Positions 1 to 11,114 of a stretch of DNA of 64,000 bases are shown here, in pieces. Below the pieces are notes generated by a model that saw only the letters and a program-made list of their open reading frames with translations, had not been told where the DNA came from and made no database searches. Each line of letters opens with the position of its first letter. Within the stretch, counting starts at the first letter, position 1. The position numbers and the translations under genes were made by a program. This stretch comes from Callorhinus ursinus (Eukaryota > Chordata > Mammalia > Carnivora > Otariidae). The stretch covers positions 13,909,903 to 13,973,902 of the forward strand of contig NW_020312902.1 in NCBI RefSeq assembly GCF_003265705.1, written 5' to 3'.

Positions 1-33
1 CTCAGGGTCTGTTGCATTTAAAGTCATCTGACT

Positions 34-218
34 GGGGCGCCTGGGTGGCTCAGTCGGTTAAGCATCTGCCTTCGGCTCGGGTCATGATCCCAGGGTCCTG
101 GGATCGAGTCCTGCATCAGGCTCCTCACTCAGCAGGGGGCCTGCTTCTCCCTCTGCCTCTCTCCCCATCTTGGGTACTCTCTCTCTCTAATAAATAAAAT
201 CTTAAAAAAAATAAAAAT
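34..218 (+). mobile_element. CAN SINE (tRNA-Lys-derived), full length
   Basis: A non-autonomous retroposon of Carnivora that is mobilised by L1 proteins. The tRNA-like head carries 'gcctgggtggctcag' and a B-box-like 'gggatcgagtcc'. A CT-rich stretch, 'aataaataaaatctt' and an A-rich tail follow. It is flanked by short direct repeats 'aaagtcatc' (20-28 and 219-227), the target-site duplication. The open frame across it is an artefact of the SINE. Confidence 0.95.
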
Positions 219-269
219 AAAGTCATCCAACTGTAGCTCACTCTAGACCAAAGCCTCCAGCCGCCCCAC

Positions 270-500
270 ACTATACTGGTTGGAGCATGCTGACTCTGCA
301 ATGCGTTCAAATCCCAGATCAGCCCCCTTTTGGCAGTGAGACCTGGTCCAGGTGACTCAACCTCTGTTAGCTTCATTTCTCCATCTGTGAAATGGGAATA
401 AGAGGATTGCCCATCTCCCTGGGCTCCTATTAAAAGCAAACGTGATAATCCACGTCATGAGGTCAGCATGGCCCCTGGCTGCCTGGACCTACACAGTAAG
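270..500 (+). repeat. MIR SINE relic
   Basis: A degenerate MIR in the sense direction. The visible blocks, in the usual order, are 'gttcaaatccca', 'ctcaacctctgttagcttcatttc', read here only in part, and 'catctgtgaaatgggaataa'. Old and heavily mutated, so the ends are approximate. Confidence 0.65.
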
Positions 501-509
501 AACTGCGGC

Positions 510-3175
510 TCTTGTCAGCATCCCCTCGGCAAGGAAACCTGACCTCCCAGCCACTCCAACATCTCCCTTTCTTACCTGGCCTCTCCTCCCATAACCATCC
601 AGGCTAATCATTCAGAGAAACAGGATAATAAAAACAAACATCGTCCTAAAACAGAATCGCGGTGACGGTGGTACAACTCCACACATTTACTAAAACCCCT
701 GGGACGTGGCCAGTGAGGGAATTTTATGGTATGGGAATTCATAGTCAATACAAATAAACAAATAACCAAGATGAGAAAGTTACCAAGGTTCTGAAAGGTT
801 GGTTGACAAGGATTCACACATGGGCTGGAATCTCCCGAACGTCTGAGAGTTAGGGTCTGGGCCAAACATGCCTGACTCCTCCTCTCTTGTCCCTCAGGAA
901 AGAAGGCTGCCCTCCCCTCTGCTCTGTGTCCCAAGGTGGGGACAGCTGATTGTGAGCCCTGAAGACAGGGCTGTCAGATCCTCTCCCTGGAGGAAATCCG
1001 TCCGCACCACCCGCCCTCCTCTGTGCGCACCTTCCCTTCCTCAGGTGACATTGATCAGAAAGAACTCAATGAATAGGAATGGCACAGGGAGGGGGGAGGC
1101 TCGCCAAGGAGCCCAGACCCTGGAGCAGTCTCGCTACTGAGCTAAGGGAAAGCTACCAAGACAAGGCAATCCATTCCACCTAAAGTTCACTCACCGTGAC
1201 AGCGCATCTCTCCCACACACTCGTTCCCCCAAATATTTATCTAGCTTGCTTCCTCTCTGGGTACACAGTGGGCCCTAGCTGGCTGTAAGGGAGATGGCAT
1301 TCTCCTGAAAAAAGCCTTTCGCTGTGCTGTGTGCACGCTGTTATTTGGCGAGAGGCAGACCTCTGGAGGGGGCTGCAGGATGGCTCCTTAGAGTCCCCAG
1401 GGCATCTTTCAGGTGCTTCCTTTCCTTCTCCATCTCTGTCCTGCTGGGGTAGGCGCAATCCAGCCTGCCTCAGTGTGACCATAAAAGGAGGGAGGGGACA
1501 GCCCTCCCAGGTGCTTGCAGAGGACACACCAGCTTTTCCATCTCTGTAGAAGCTGCCAGTGGCTCTGCTCTCTATTCGGAACCACCTCCCCCAGTCCCTC
1601 TTGCCCTGGCCTCCACTTCCCATCTCCCAAGGTTTCTGTTCCTTGCTTCCATCCTACTGAGCGTTCTCCAGATAAACCAAGTACACTTCCTGGCTGTGGT
1701 TTCTCCAACAGCCTCTCTCTCAGCAATTACATAAGGCAAAGGGAAAACACAAGTGAGAATCCCCACAACCACCCCCAGGAGAGGGGCTAAGATGGGCAGA
1801 CAGTAACTGCCCTTGCTGCAGTCAGGCCCACCTGGGGCCAGCACCACCAGCGTGGCTGACCAAGCCAGCCAAGAGCTCAGGGGGCGGCAGGCTTCCACGG
1901 AAGTGGAGAGCAACAGGGAATCCACGGAGGACAGGGCATTGGACACAGAGGATGAGCCCCGGGCAGCCCGTGGATGTGTCCTACCTGCAGATTGGATAGG
2001 TCTTAGGGGAGTTTGGTTGAAAGATGCCCTGACCTGCCCATACCCAGAAACCCCTCAGCCTCTGTTCTTTTCACAGTTCTCTGAACAGACCAGACCTGTG
2101 TCGGGGTTTTCTGAAGCTACTCTGCAAAGCTCAAGGCCCTGAAATGACTCTGGCTTCCCACTTTCGGGCCTCAGATGTTCTCCCGTCCTGTTCTTCTGGA
2201 GCTTGGGCAGGTTCCTGCTCTTAGCAACTCCCTGGGCATCCCCGCCAGCTCCATCATCACAACTCCCCGCCAGCACAGAGGCTCCCTCATCCTTCAGAAG
2301 CTGTCTAGCTGGCCGTCCAAGGCTTGGCTTCCTCATTCCCCAACAAGTGCTCACACGTTACATTACTCTGCCCCAGAGGGCCAGTTTCTGAAGAAGGCAG
2401 AAAAGGGAGTGTGCAATACTGCAAACGGAAAGGGCCCAGGAAGCTTTCCCTAGATTCCGCCTATCTGTACTTTCCTTCCCTGGGTGGCTTCTCTGTAAGT
2501 CTACACTTCTCCCTCCAGCCAGATCTTTCCTCTCAATAAAACCCCTCACTCATTCTCTGGATTGTCAGCCCTTAATGAGATTTAGCACCAAATGAGTCCA
2601 CCTCTGACCAGGCCTGTCCTGCCTTCATGGACACCCCAACCCCGACCCCTGCACCTCCACCACCCCGAACCCTCCAGCCAGGAAACATGGCAGCCATCTC
2701 TGGAATCCCAGGGGCCAGCCATAGACCTCCTGCTTTCTCCTAACTGGTGAAGATCCGCCACCTGGCATCCAGGCATTTAGCTCCTCCCCTTGAGGGTGCC
2801 AATTAGGCCGTGAATCAAGTGCCTCTCACTGGAACTCTCACTTGTAAATCCAACTGCCCACTGGGCATGTCCATGTGGGAATGTGGTAGCATTACACACT
2901 CCCCGTGACCAAAGAGAACGCTGACCCCCCCCCTCTGGCGCTCCCAAAGCCCTTCTCCCCAATAAATCTCACCACCACCCACCCAGGACCCAGAGCTTTC
3001 TCTCTCACACCTCTGGCGGCAATCTGCCAAAAAACCCTACCAGTCCTGACTCCAACAGCTATCCTGGGTCTCTTTGCTTTTCTCCATCCTCACCAGTGCC
3101 ACCCTGGTGCCTCCCATGGGTCCATGCTGTGCACTCTGCCGTCTGTTCCTCACAGGGCAGCCAGAGGTAAAGCAC
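510..3175. other. Unassigned noncoding DNA, no gene seen
   Basis: About 2.7 kb without a repeat I can name. Open frames on both strands are under 130 codons, overlap each other in different frames, and show no domain or sustained codon bias. A polyadenylation-type AATAAA occurs near 2535, but nothing upstream supports a transcript. Exons cannot be fully excluded without transcript data. Confidence 0.5.
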
Positions 3176-3179
3176 CCCC

Positions 3180-3340
3180 TGGCTTCAAAGTCTCCACAGA
3201 CCCCATGGCACTTGGAATAAAATCCAGACTCCCTTCCATGATCCACATGGTCCTACTAATCCGCAGCCCACCGTTCAGACTTCATGTCCCACCCACACTC
3301 AGTGAACGACCCACCGAACAAACAGCTGCTTCATCGACCT
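3180..3340 (+). repeat. Possible L2 LINE internal fragment
   Basis: The segment 'ggaataaaatccagactccc' followed by 'atgatccacatggtcc' resembles a recurrent motif of L2 3' sequence in mammals. It is short and diverged, with approximate ends. An open frame of 168 codons runs through here, but its composition (Pro, Ser, Thr, His rich, no domain) gives no support for a gene. Confidence 0.35.
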
Positions 3341-3615
3341 TATCTACCTTTGCTTCCGAAAGAGAAATTGAAACATCCAAAGGGTGTCTCCCTGGTCCTG
3401 AAGAGCGCTAAAACCTCACCCCAGCCAGGAGCATTCCCCGACCTCTCCAACCACAGTAAAAACTAGAACCATCACCTCAGTTGTCTAGCCACAGTTTTCT
3501 AGCTGGGGCGTAAGCTTTACCTTCCAACATCATCCTTTCTCAGTTCACACTATTACCTATTCCCTACACAGCAGAAAAGGCAGAAAAGGCCAGAGCGGAA
3601 GTAATGGAAACTCTT

Positions 3616-3634
3616 TGGTGCCCCCTCGTGGTCA
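3616..3634 (-). promoter_or_regulatory. Candidate CTCF binding motif
   Basis: Read on the minus strand, the site is 'tgaccacgagggggcacca'. It matches the CTCF core (CCA, S, N, AG, R, K, GGC, R, S) at essentially every constrained position. CTCF is a zinc-finger protein that anchors chromatin loops and blocks enhancers. No other motif in the window looked as good by eye. Occupancy cannot be inferred from sequence alone. Confidence 0.5.
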
Positions 3635-3794
3635 TGTCTAGTCAGCCGGCTGAGGAGTGCCCCTAGGGAATGCGGGGTCCTTTTGCAGCTTTGGAGGTGG
3701 AGGAGAACGCTGTGCTGGGGACTTAGCAAAGGGGAGCCTGAAGCTGGAAAAGGGAGTACTCCCAGATGCCAATCCTAGAGGAATCCAGAAGAAG

Positions 3795-3915
3795 ATGCTT
3801 GCCAGTCAATTTCTCTGTGCCTAGGATTCCTGTTTGGTAAAATAGATATAATTCCTGCCCAACATTCTGCTAAGTGTGTTGTGAAGCTACCATGAGATCA
3901 TCTGTACTTTTTTGT
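3795..3915 (+). repeat. MIR fragment
   Basis: A partial sense MIR: 'caatttctctgtgcctagg' then 'gtttggtaaaatagatataat', matching the central domain (cttaacctctctgtgcctc, then ctgtaaaatggg) with many substitutions. Confidence 0.5.
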
Positions 3916-4700
3916 TGCTTAAAAAGGCATAGATACAGATATTATACATACCTGTATATTCTAGTACTCAATCTTGATCAATTCTAAGCCACTCCTCCTG
4001 CGCCAGCACACTTGCCTATTCATATAAACTTTCTGTAATCACCAAATGAATCAGGCAGAATGGGAATGAGGATGTACTTAAGATAATGTGTGTCTGACAA
4101 AGAAGTGCCCATATGCCACCACATCGTCATACAAAAGTGTCCTGGACAAAATGTCAGTGGGAAGACTTCACAAGCGGTGAAGCAGAAAGGCAGGGAGGGT
4201 CGCGGTTGTATCTTCCCCAGGAAGACCCAAGGGCAGAATGTTGGGTTCCGGCATTTGCAAAGGAAAGGGAGCCCAGGTGAAAAGCCAAGTATCTATGATT
4301 AAAGAAACTAACCCTAATCTCTGTGTTTCCAATCCTTTTAGAGTTCCTATCTTAAAGATATTCATCTTTGTAGCCTGGAGCCTATTAAAGTGTTTGACAC
4401 CAAACAGTACCTAATAAGTAGGCAGCTCACAGGTGCACATATGAATGAATGAATGCATGAATGAAATAACTTGATTGCGGAAATATTTGCAACACGTATA
4501 GCCTCTAGCTTTGAAGCTGCTTACTTTCTAGTCCTATCCAAGCCCTGGGGAGCCTTTTCAGAGCCTTCTCATACTTACTATTTTAAGTATAGTGAAAAGG
4601 ATACGTGGCTTATTTTGTCATAAATGCCTAGAGTCTCTAATTCCCTCTCTCTGCACAGCTAATTTTGCATTGTCTGCCTATCACATTGTCTTAGTCTGAT
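3916..4700. other. Unassigned AT-rich noncoding DNA
   Basis: No gene or nameable element seen. It contains a short imperfect GAAT array at 4440-4466. Open frames are at most 70 codons and show no family resemblance. Confidence 0.45.
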
Positions 4701-4702
4701 TT

Positions 4703-4718
4703 AAAAAAAAAAAAAAAA
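4703..4718 (+). repeat. A16 homopolymer
   Basis: Sixteen consecutive A residues with no SINE body upstream. It may be the remnant tail of an old retroposon or a simple mononucleotide repeat. Confidence 0.8.
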
Positions 4719-4762
4719 TCTGCCTAATTCTAACAGTGAAAACATAACTTTTTCTTCCAAAC

Positions 4763-4965
4763 CAGTAGTTCTTAACTCTGACTTAACTCTGACTGAACAT
4801 TAGAATAAGCTGAGAAGCATGTACACACACACACACCATACGCCCAATACCCAGGCCCCATCCCAGACCAATTAAATTAAAATTTCTAGGAGTCAGGGCC
4901 TGGGCACAGTGTTTTTCCAAAGCTCCCAGTTTGTTCTAACACGCATCCAGAGTTAAGAACCACTG
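4763..4965. mobile_element. MER5A-like hAT-Charlie MITE
   Basis: A non-autonomous hAT-type DNA transposon. The left end 'cagtagttcttaac' and the right end 'gttaagaaccactg' form terminal inverted repeats. Between them lie 'gaacattagaataagctgag' and 'cagaccaattaaatt', both typical of MER5A. A CA dinucleotide run sits inside it. The right end was later hit by a CAN SINE (4972-5169). Confidence 0.8.
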
Positions 4966-4971
4966 TGAATG

Positions 4972-5169
4972 GGGCGCCTGGGTGGCTCAGTTGGTTAAGC
5001 GACTGCCTTCGGCTCAGGTCATGATCCTGGAGTCCCGGGATCGAGTCCCGCATCGGGCTCCCTGCTCAGCGGGGAGTCTGCTTCTCCCTCTGACCCTCCT
5101 TCCTCTCATGCTCTCTCATTCTCTCTCTCTCAAATAAATAAATAAATAAAATCTTAAAAAAAAAAAAAA
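4972..5169 (+). mobile_element. CAN SINE, full length, 17-bp target duplication
   Basis: Complete head, body, CT-rich stretch, four AATA-type units and a long A tail. The flanking direct repeats 'aagaaccactgtgaatg' are identical (4955-4971 and 5170-5186), which points to a fairly recent insertion. The duplicated target includes the terminal inverted repeat of the MER5A-like element to its left. Confidence 0.97.
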
Positions 5170-5186
5170 AAGAACCACTGTGAATG

Positions 5187-7970
5187 AGCTGGCCTTTGCC
5201 CAGAGAGCAGAGACTTACCCATTATGCATGAGATAAAAGCAGGCTGTAATGTTGCCCTCCACCCACCCTGAGACCCAGGCCAGGAAGAAAGGATCTTGAG
5301 CCAAGGGCTGGTAAAGAGTTCCAGCCTTCACTCCTCCTTGGGCACCTCTCTTGTTGATGGCAGAGGGGAAGGGAGACCCCAAGCAAGATCTGCCCCCTCC
5401 AGGTTGGGCAGGGACAGCAATCCAGGAGCAGGTTCCCACAGGTGTAATGGTATCAGCCGACTCTAGGGTGGTCCTGCTCACTCAAGGAAGCCTGGAAAGC
5501 AAGCCATGGCCATGGTGAGGGTGGTGGGGAGGGAGCACTCCCTTTTATGGCGCTGAGAGGAAACTGGGTTTCCAATGCAAATAACCAGACATTCAAGGGA
5601 ATTCTGCATAAGGAATCCTCATTTTTAAATTAGGTCTCCAGCAGCCATTCATATATTTCGAACGCAGCACATGAACCTAAATTCAACCTGCTGCATTGTA
5701 TTTTCTTGCTTTTAATTTATAGCCTCGGGCTTCAACTAATTGAAGGGACAAGCTTGTGACAAAAAGGAGACCATCTTCTTACAAAAATTGTTATTAGCAT
5801 AAGGCACTGCTTCCCAAATCTGCAGTGTCATTGAGACTTTCCAAGCCTTACCTACAGGTTAGGAGTCTTTTTAAGCCATGCACCTGAGCCATATAAAATA
5901 AAGTTTATCTATTAAAGAGCAAATCATGGCTGTATCCATTTCTTCTACTCTCCACCAAACTGTTTGTTCATCTAATGTCTCCATGGTCTTAAACATTAGA
6001 CGGCTGCCTTTGAAAGCACGGAATAAATATGAGCATGATTCATCACTTGGCCACGTTCAAACAGTGATTTGACCATGTCCTGCTGGCTCTCAGTGAGAAC
6101 GGCCATCATCAGCTCATTAACAAGCTGCAAGCCGAGATCAGAAGTCCCACCCCAGACACAGGGTACCAGTTGCTTGTCACTGGGAATATCGCCAGAAGGG
6201 CCCTTTGTGTCTGGAGGGCAACACAGGGGAGAGGGCCATGTTTTAGGGCTCTCTGCAGGCAGCGCTGACTGGCAGGCCAGAGATCAGGAGGCACCTGCTC
6301 AAAGGGCAGAAGGCAGATTGGCATTTATCTTGACGGTATCAGCTAGCTCCAAGCAGGTACTCTGAGCTTGCCACCCTGGGGCATCCTGCGCAGGGCGGAG
6401 GCCTTCAAGAGGCACTTTAGTCCATAGTGGAAAGAAGGAAAAATTCTTCCTCTACTCTGAAGGTCTTCCAGCTGGACTAAGAATTAAATTTACATGTGCA
6501 GATGAACGGGAGAAGAAAACCCAAAGTTGTATTAAGTGCACAAGGAGGCCCAGTAACACCTAAACAAGTGACTGAGGCAGGCAGTTTTTATACTTTCTAA
6601 ACAAAGAGGCAATAAATCTTTGAGGAATTGATGACAAAGAAAGCTTAACTTTGGGGGCTTCAATTAGTAAGAAATTTTAAGTAGAATTTGGGCTGTGGTG
6701 GTGAGTTAGTAAAAAGTAGCAAGTGCTTATACAGCACTCTGGGCCCTGAATTTCCAGTCACTGGTGACAAGGAGATCTTTATCTCCTGCTACAGGGAGGG
6801 GACCTTTCACAGGGGAGATTTATTTCCTGCCTTCAGGGGGACAGAGGAGGGTTTGAGTGCCCCTATTGCACAGACTGTAACTTCTATTAAAATAATTAAA
6901 AGTAACTTTTATTTAAAATAATCAATATACCAAAGTGGCACATTTTGGGGTGACCTGCCCTTGGCCCTTTCATGGGAAATGAGTTAGAACCACTAATTTT
7001 AGTTTTCAGAGGGCTCATCCCCTGGGATCTGCAGGAAACTAGTCTAGGTTTTTTAAAAGCCTTGAGTTCCCCCTTGCCTCCTCATCCTCCCTCCCCACCC
7101 TGCCCTCAAAAATGTGCTTGCCACAGAAAGAACATTCAGTAAATATTTGTAATAAAATTACAAATGCCAAATAAGCAATCCCCATTCAAGAGTTGACCCA
7201 TGAGACACAAGAGAAGGAAATCTAGGATAGATCGTCCCCTTCTATAGAATTTTTGTTCAGAACTCTCATTCATTACAAGCTCATGATCTGAAACATCACT
7301 GTCTTGGTGGGGCTTTTCCCGCTCCCTAAAATGTGAACAGAAGGTCACAGAAGGTGTTGCTAGGAGGAGTCTCAGAGATTTCTTAAATGAACCACGTTCT
7401 TTGGTGGAAGGGGGACTGGAAAGGCAGAGAATTACAGAGACCTACACATAGAAAACTTTCAATAAATGTTGTTCAGTGAATAACGGAACAGCGTGTTGCA
7501 TGGAATGTGCCAAGAATTCGGTCTTTGAGCTCCCTCTCCAGTGCCCCATGCATGGCACCACCCACAGGGAAGCAGGTCAGGACACAGCCTACACCACCTT
7601 CCTGCTCCTTTGCACCTGCGAGGTTTCCACTGGAACCCACTCCAGCCAGTGCGCCCCACCTTGGTGAGGTGATGTTTCCAGGGAGCTGGAGACACAATGA
7701 GTCCAACCCAGTTTTGGAATAGATCACCGATTCTTTGATGGAGCCCCAGATTATGTAGTTAACTGTGATTAGGGGGAGAATGTTGTAAGAAATGGATTCG
7801 ATAAGATATGGCCAAAAAGAGAGATGGTAGAAAATAGCAGACATAGAAAATCTTCAAATACTCACTGCACGTCCAGCCTGAGGAGATGCTCACACCCCTG
7901 GAAGCCTGAGGAACTGAGGCTGAATTCGCTCTTCTGACCTCACACTCCTTCCAGGATATGCTCACCATGA
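5187..7970. other. Unassigned noncoding DNA with a possible conserved AT-rich block
   Basis: No gene or assignable young repeat. The stretch at about 5600-5775 is unique-looking and AT-rich, with homeodomain-type cores ('caactaattgaag', 'tttaattta'). That is a composition often seen in conserved noncoding elements, but conservation cannot be tested here. A fragment ending 'caataaatgttgttcagtga' near 7480 may be the tail of an old MIR or L2. Confidence 0.4.
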
Positions 7971-7974
7971 GTGT

Positions 7975-8284
7975 ATCCGGCTGCTCAGTGCTCTAACAAA
8001 ATGCCACAGGTCGGGTGACCTAACAGAAATTTACTTTCTCAAAGTTCTGGAAGGTGGAAGTCCAAAATCAAGGTGTGGGCAGAAGCCTGAGTTCTCTGTC
8101 CTTGGCTTACACAGGCTGCCTTCTTGCTGTGTCTTCACGTGGTCTTCCTCAGTGTGTGCATGTCCCCAGTGGCCTTTTATGTGTCTTTTGGTCCTCTTCC
8201 TACAAAGACCCCAGTCAGACTGGATTACAGCCCACCCTGATGGCCTCATTTTAATTTAATCACCTTTTTAAGCAGCCAATCTCC
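7975..8284 (+). repeat. Old interspersed repeat, left part, split by an LTR
   Basis: Contains 'acctaacagaaatttacttt', 'agttctggaaggtggaagtc' and 'aaaatcaaggtgtgggcag'. This is a common mammalian repeat pattern (aacaacagaaatttattctc, agttctggaggc, agtccaaaatcaagg) whose family name I cannot give with confidence. The sequence stops at 'aatctcc' where a solo LTR begins, and resumes at 9093. Confidence 0.6.
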
Positions 8285-8414
8285 TGTTAAAAATTCAACC
8301 AAGTAAATTTGAAGATCTGATTGACTTTATTAAACAATTCATGAATCCAGCAGAATCCTATCTAGCAAGTAGAGGGGAGCTCAGCTGAGCTAAACAAAAA
8401 AGGTTTTTAAAGGC

Positions 8415-8415
<1 letters not shown>

Positions 8416-8467
<52 letters not shown>

Positions 8468-8567
8468 NNNNNNNNNNNNNNNNNNNNNNNNNNNNNNNNN
8501 NNNNNNNNNNNNNNNNNNNNNNNNNNNNNNNNNNNNNNNNNNNNNNNNNNNNNNNNNNNNNNNNNNN

Positions 8568-8614
<47 letters not shown>

Positions 8615-8668
8615 GAAAGAAAGAAAGAAAAAAAAAGAAAGAAAGAAAGAGAAACAGAAAGAAAGAAA
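8416..8668 (+). repeat. GA / GAAA microsatellite broken by an assembly gap
   Basis: A (GA)n tract (to 8467) is followed by exactly 100 N (8468-8567) and then (GAAA)n. The round number is the conventional placeholder for a gap of unknown length, so the real array length is unknown. Frames reading through the N block are meaningless. Confidence 0.95.
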
Positions 8669-8889
8669 TTAGAGAGACATTTATTGTTTAGGCAAGTTTG
8701 CCCTCCCAAGGGGAGCGGAAAGGGTCTATCAATAAATTTCCTAGTGTTGACCAGGAAATCCCATGTTGACTGGTTGAAGTTTACATTTGTGGGGTTGCAA
8801 CTGCAATTAGGTTAGGTATCAAGTCTTGGTCTCCTGACTTGGGGTCCTTGACCTAAATGACACCATTTTGGGCCTGTGGTTTTCTTTTT

Positions 8890-9071
8890 TTTTAAAGATT
8901 TATTTATTTGAGAGAGCGAGAATGAGAGAGAGCACATGAGAGGGGAGAGGGTCAGAGGGAGAAGCAGGCTCCTCGCCGAGCAGGGAGCCCGGTGCGGGAC
9001 TCGATCCCGGGACTCCGGGATCCTGATCTGAGCCGAAGGCAGTCGCTTAACCGACTGAGCCACCCAGGCGC
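8890..9071 (-). mobile_element. CAN SINE, antisense, inside the solo LTR
   Basis: The reverse complement of the CAN SINE. A T-rich tail and 'aagatttatttattt' are on the left, and 'ctgagccacccaggcgcc' (the head) is on the right. The target duplication 'cctgtggttttcttttt' is identical at 8873-8889 and 9072-9088. It is the youngest layer of this nest. Confidence 0.96.
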
Positions 9072-9092
9072 CCTGTGGTTTTCTTTTTAACA

Positions 9093-9165
9093 CTCCAAAT
9101 ATAGTCACATTCTGCAGTACTGGAGGTTAGGGCTTCAACATATGAATTTGGGGGGGGGGATGACA
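9093..9165 (+). repeat. Old interspersed repeat, right part
   Basis: Resumes with 'ctccaaatatagtcacattc' and ends 'gggcttcaacatatgaattt' plus a G run, the usual 3' end of the repeat whose left part is at 7975-8284. Joining the two across the LTR restores the expected order, which confirms the LTR boundaries. Confidence 0.65.
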
Positions 9166-9369
9166 TCTCTCTCTCCCTCTTTCCCCTTCCTTCTCCCTCA
9201 CTAGCAGGTAGAGTTGCATTTTTATAAGGTCAATGCACATGCCATCAGCATGAGAGGTTTCTACATTCAAGATCCATGCTGAGTGGATGGCAGACAGAGT
9301 AAACATATCAAGCTCAGAGGATGGTGAGCTCATGGAGAACCGAGAAGGTCCACTGGTGGGCAAGATGGG

Positions 9370-9600
9370 GGTTGTGACTTCTGAGAGTACCTCTGGACAG
9401 ACACCCAGGAAAAGAGGAAACATTTTAACAGAGGGAACAGGGCAAAGGGAAGCACAAGTGCCAAGTGGCCAAGATGTGTGCAGATGTGTGCTGAGCAGCT
9501 AGAGGGGCTGAAGACGGCAGAGGGTTCACACCATGGAGGCAGGAGGGAGATCAGTGTAGAAGTCAAGTCAGATTGGGTCAGATCTCAGAGGAATTGCTGG
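9370..9600 (-). repeat. Possible L2 LINE fragment, antisense
   Basis: 'aacagagggaacagggcaaa', 'agcacaagtgcca' and the later 'gtcagatctcagaggaatt' follow the order seen in antisense L2 3' sequence (gagggaacagcaagtgcaaagg). Strongly diverged and weak. Confidence 0.35.
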
Positions 9601-10950
9601 AACAATGAGTATAAAATTTACGTGTAGCTGTAAATCCATTCAGAACTTTAAAGTCTAGGAATGTCACAGTGAGGGGAAGGAAGGGTCTGTTTGCTGCAAA
9701 AGACCAGTCAAAAAGGTATCATGAGGTTGCAAATAGCTGGAGACCTGGGGTGACATAAGACTTCCCACAATATTCTGCTCAAAGTCAAGATTAGAAATAG
9801 TTGTTATGATCTCAGTCTGAATACCCTCCCCCCAAATACCAGAGCCATCACATGACTCATCAGCTTCAAGCCACTAATCAAAGTATAAACACCAACCTCA
9901 CACCAACGAAAATCAATTTCTGTTTTGCCCTTTGCTTCACAAATGGTCTAGATTTTCCAAGCACAGTAAAAGAAATAAGGTAACTTTTCCAATAAGATTA
10001 TTTCATGCAAGAAACAGTCTCCTTTTCAATAAATAGTTTTAAACCATTCTCCCTGGTTTCTGAATTACACTACTCTCTGAAGATATATAAATATCAGGTA
10101 GCAGTTTTATTTCCTTTGAGTAGAGAGCTTTGGTTTAATAAAGAGGAGAGAGGCAGGGTGATAGACTTCTGGAGATGAAGCAAAATCTATTAGATCTTCT
10201 CAGCCATCTCACTGGGCCCGCCCAAGATTGCTCCCAGCTGCATTGACATATTCACTGCTGCTCAGTCTAGTCCAGTTTTAAATGACTTAAGGGTCGTATA
10301 TTAAAGGCTCATGACCAGCTATAAAGAGGTGCTTCTTCCTGAGACACTAGCAGAGGCTTGGCTCTAATTGTAGATGGATGCTCACCCTACAAGAGGTCTG
10401 AGGGCACCTTGCTGCCCTTAGGCAGTACCACACCAGAGCTGTGGAAGTCACACTCATCTGGGCTGTGGTCATCATCCAAGGACAAGGACAAATGCCATGT
10501 GCATTTATCACAACCTGAGAGCAACCATGGGCTGTGCTGCTGACATAAAGAATTGCATTCTTCCTGTCCATGGCAAGGAGATATGTCATTCTGTTCCTTT
10601 CTGAACCTGATTTGTATACAAGGAGGGAGGCATACCTCAAGCAGCTGGTCTTGGGATATAGGGTGGAGTGGTGCAGACATGGTCACCTCCTCCTCCTCCC
10701 CACTAAGAGTGACAATTGCAGGACTGGGAGCTCCAGAACTAGGAACATCCTGACTTGAACACCCTTAGCACCCCTTAGGTGCATAGGATCAAATGCTTTG
10801 AGTACAGTTTAACTATTTGAAAGCCTTGCTGGCCTGGTCCAGAGCTTAGAAATAGAGGAACAGGTAAAAAGAAATAGAGTGACTCAACCAAGGGACTAAA
10901 GGTCATCAGTAGTCTCAAAACAAGTCTTTAGAATTAACAATAATCAAAAG
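9601..10950. other. Unassigned noncoding DNA
   Basis: No gene or nameable element. The open frames at 10347-10758 are short, overlap on both strands and show no domains. Confidence 0.45.
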
Positions 10951-10954
10951 TCAC

Positions 10955-11110
10955 TAGATTTAGCAAGCACTTACTACACACCAGACACATATATAATTTC
11001 TCCTTTTCTGGTATATACTTGGATACTATTATTATTATTATTTTACAGCTAGGGCAACTGAGGCTTAGGGCAGTTAATTCACTGCCCCCACCTTATTTCC
11101 ATAGCTCTCT
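10955..11110 (-). repeat. MIR fragment, antisense
   Basis: Antisense MIR order: 'agcaagcacttactacacac' (part of the tail domain), then a TTA-rich 'attattattattttacagct', then 'gggcaactgaggcttagggc'. The match is the reverse of 'ctgtaaaatgggaataat'. Confidence 0.55.
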
Positions 11111-11114
11111 CCCC

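Larger units (their letters stand above)
8285..9092 (-). mobile_element. Solo LTR of an endogenous retrovirus, with later SINE and microsatellite
   Basis: The element starts 'tgttaaaaattc' and ends 'tttttaaca', giving the TG...CA inverted ends of an LTR. A 4-bp direct repeat 'ctcc' (8281-8284 and 9093-9096) flanks it, which fits a class I (ERV1) integration. Read on the minus strand, an AATAAA signal (8326-8331) lies about 40 bases from the 3' end, as expected, so I favour the minus orientation. There is no internal gag, pol or env sequence, so it is a recombined solo LTR. It carries a purine microsatellite with an assembly gap and a CAN SINE. The family was not identified. Confidence 0.7.

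Noticed and set aside
34..218. tRNA-like heads in the eleven CAN SINEs as possible tRNA genes
   Set aside because: They carry degenerate A and B boxes but no complete cloverleaf, and are followed by SINE bodies and A tails.
8285..9092. Internal retroviral genes associated with the LTR
   Set aside because: No gag, pol or env sequence is present on either side. The old repeat resumes directly after the single LTR.
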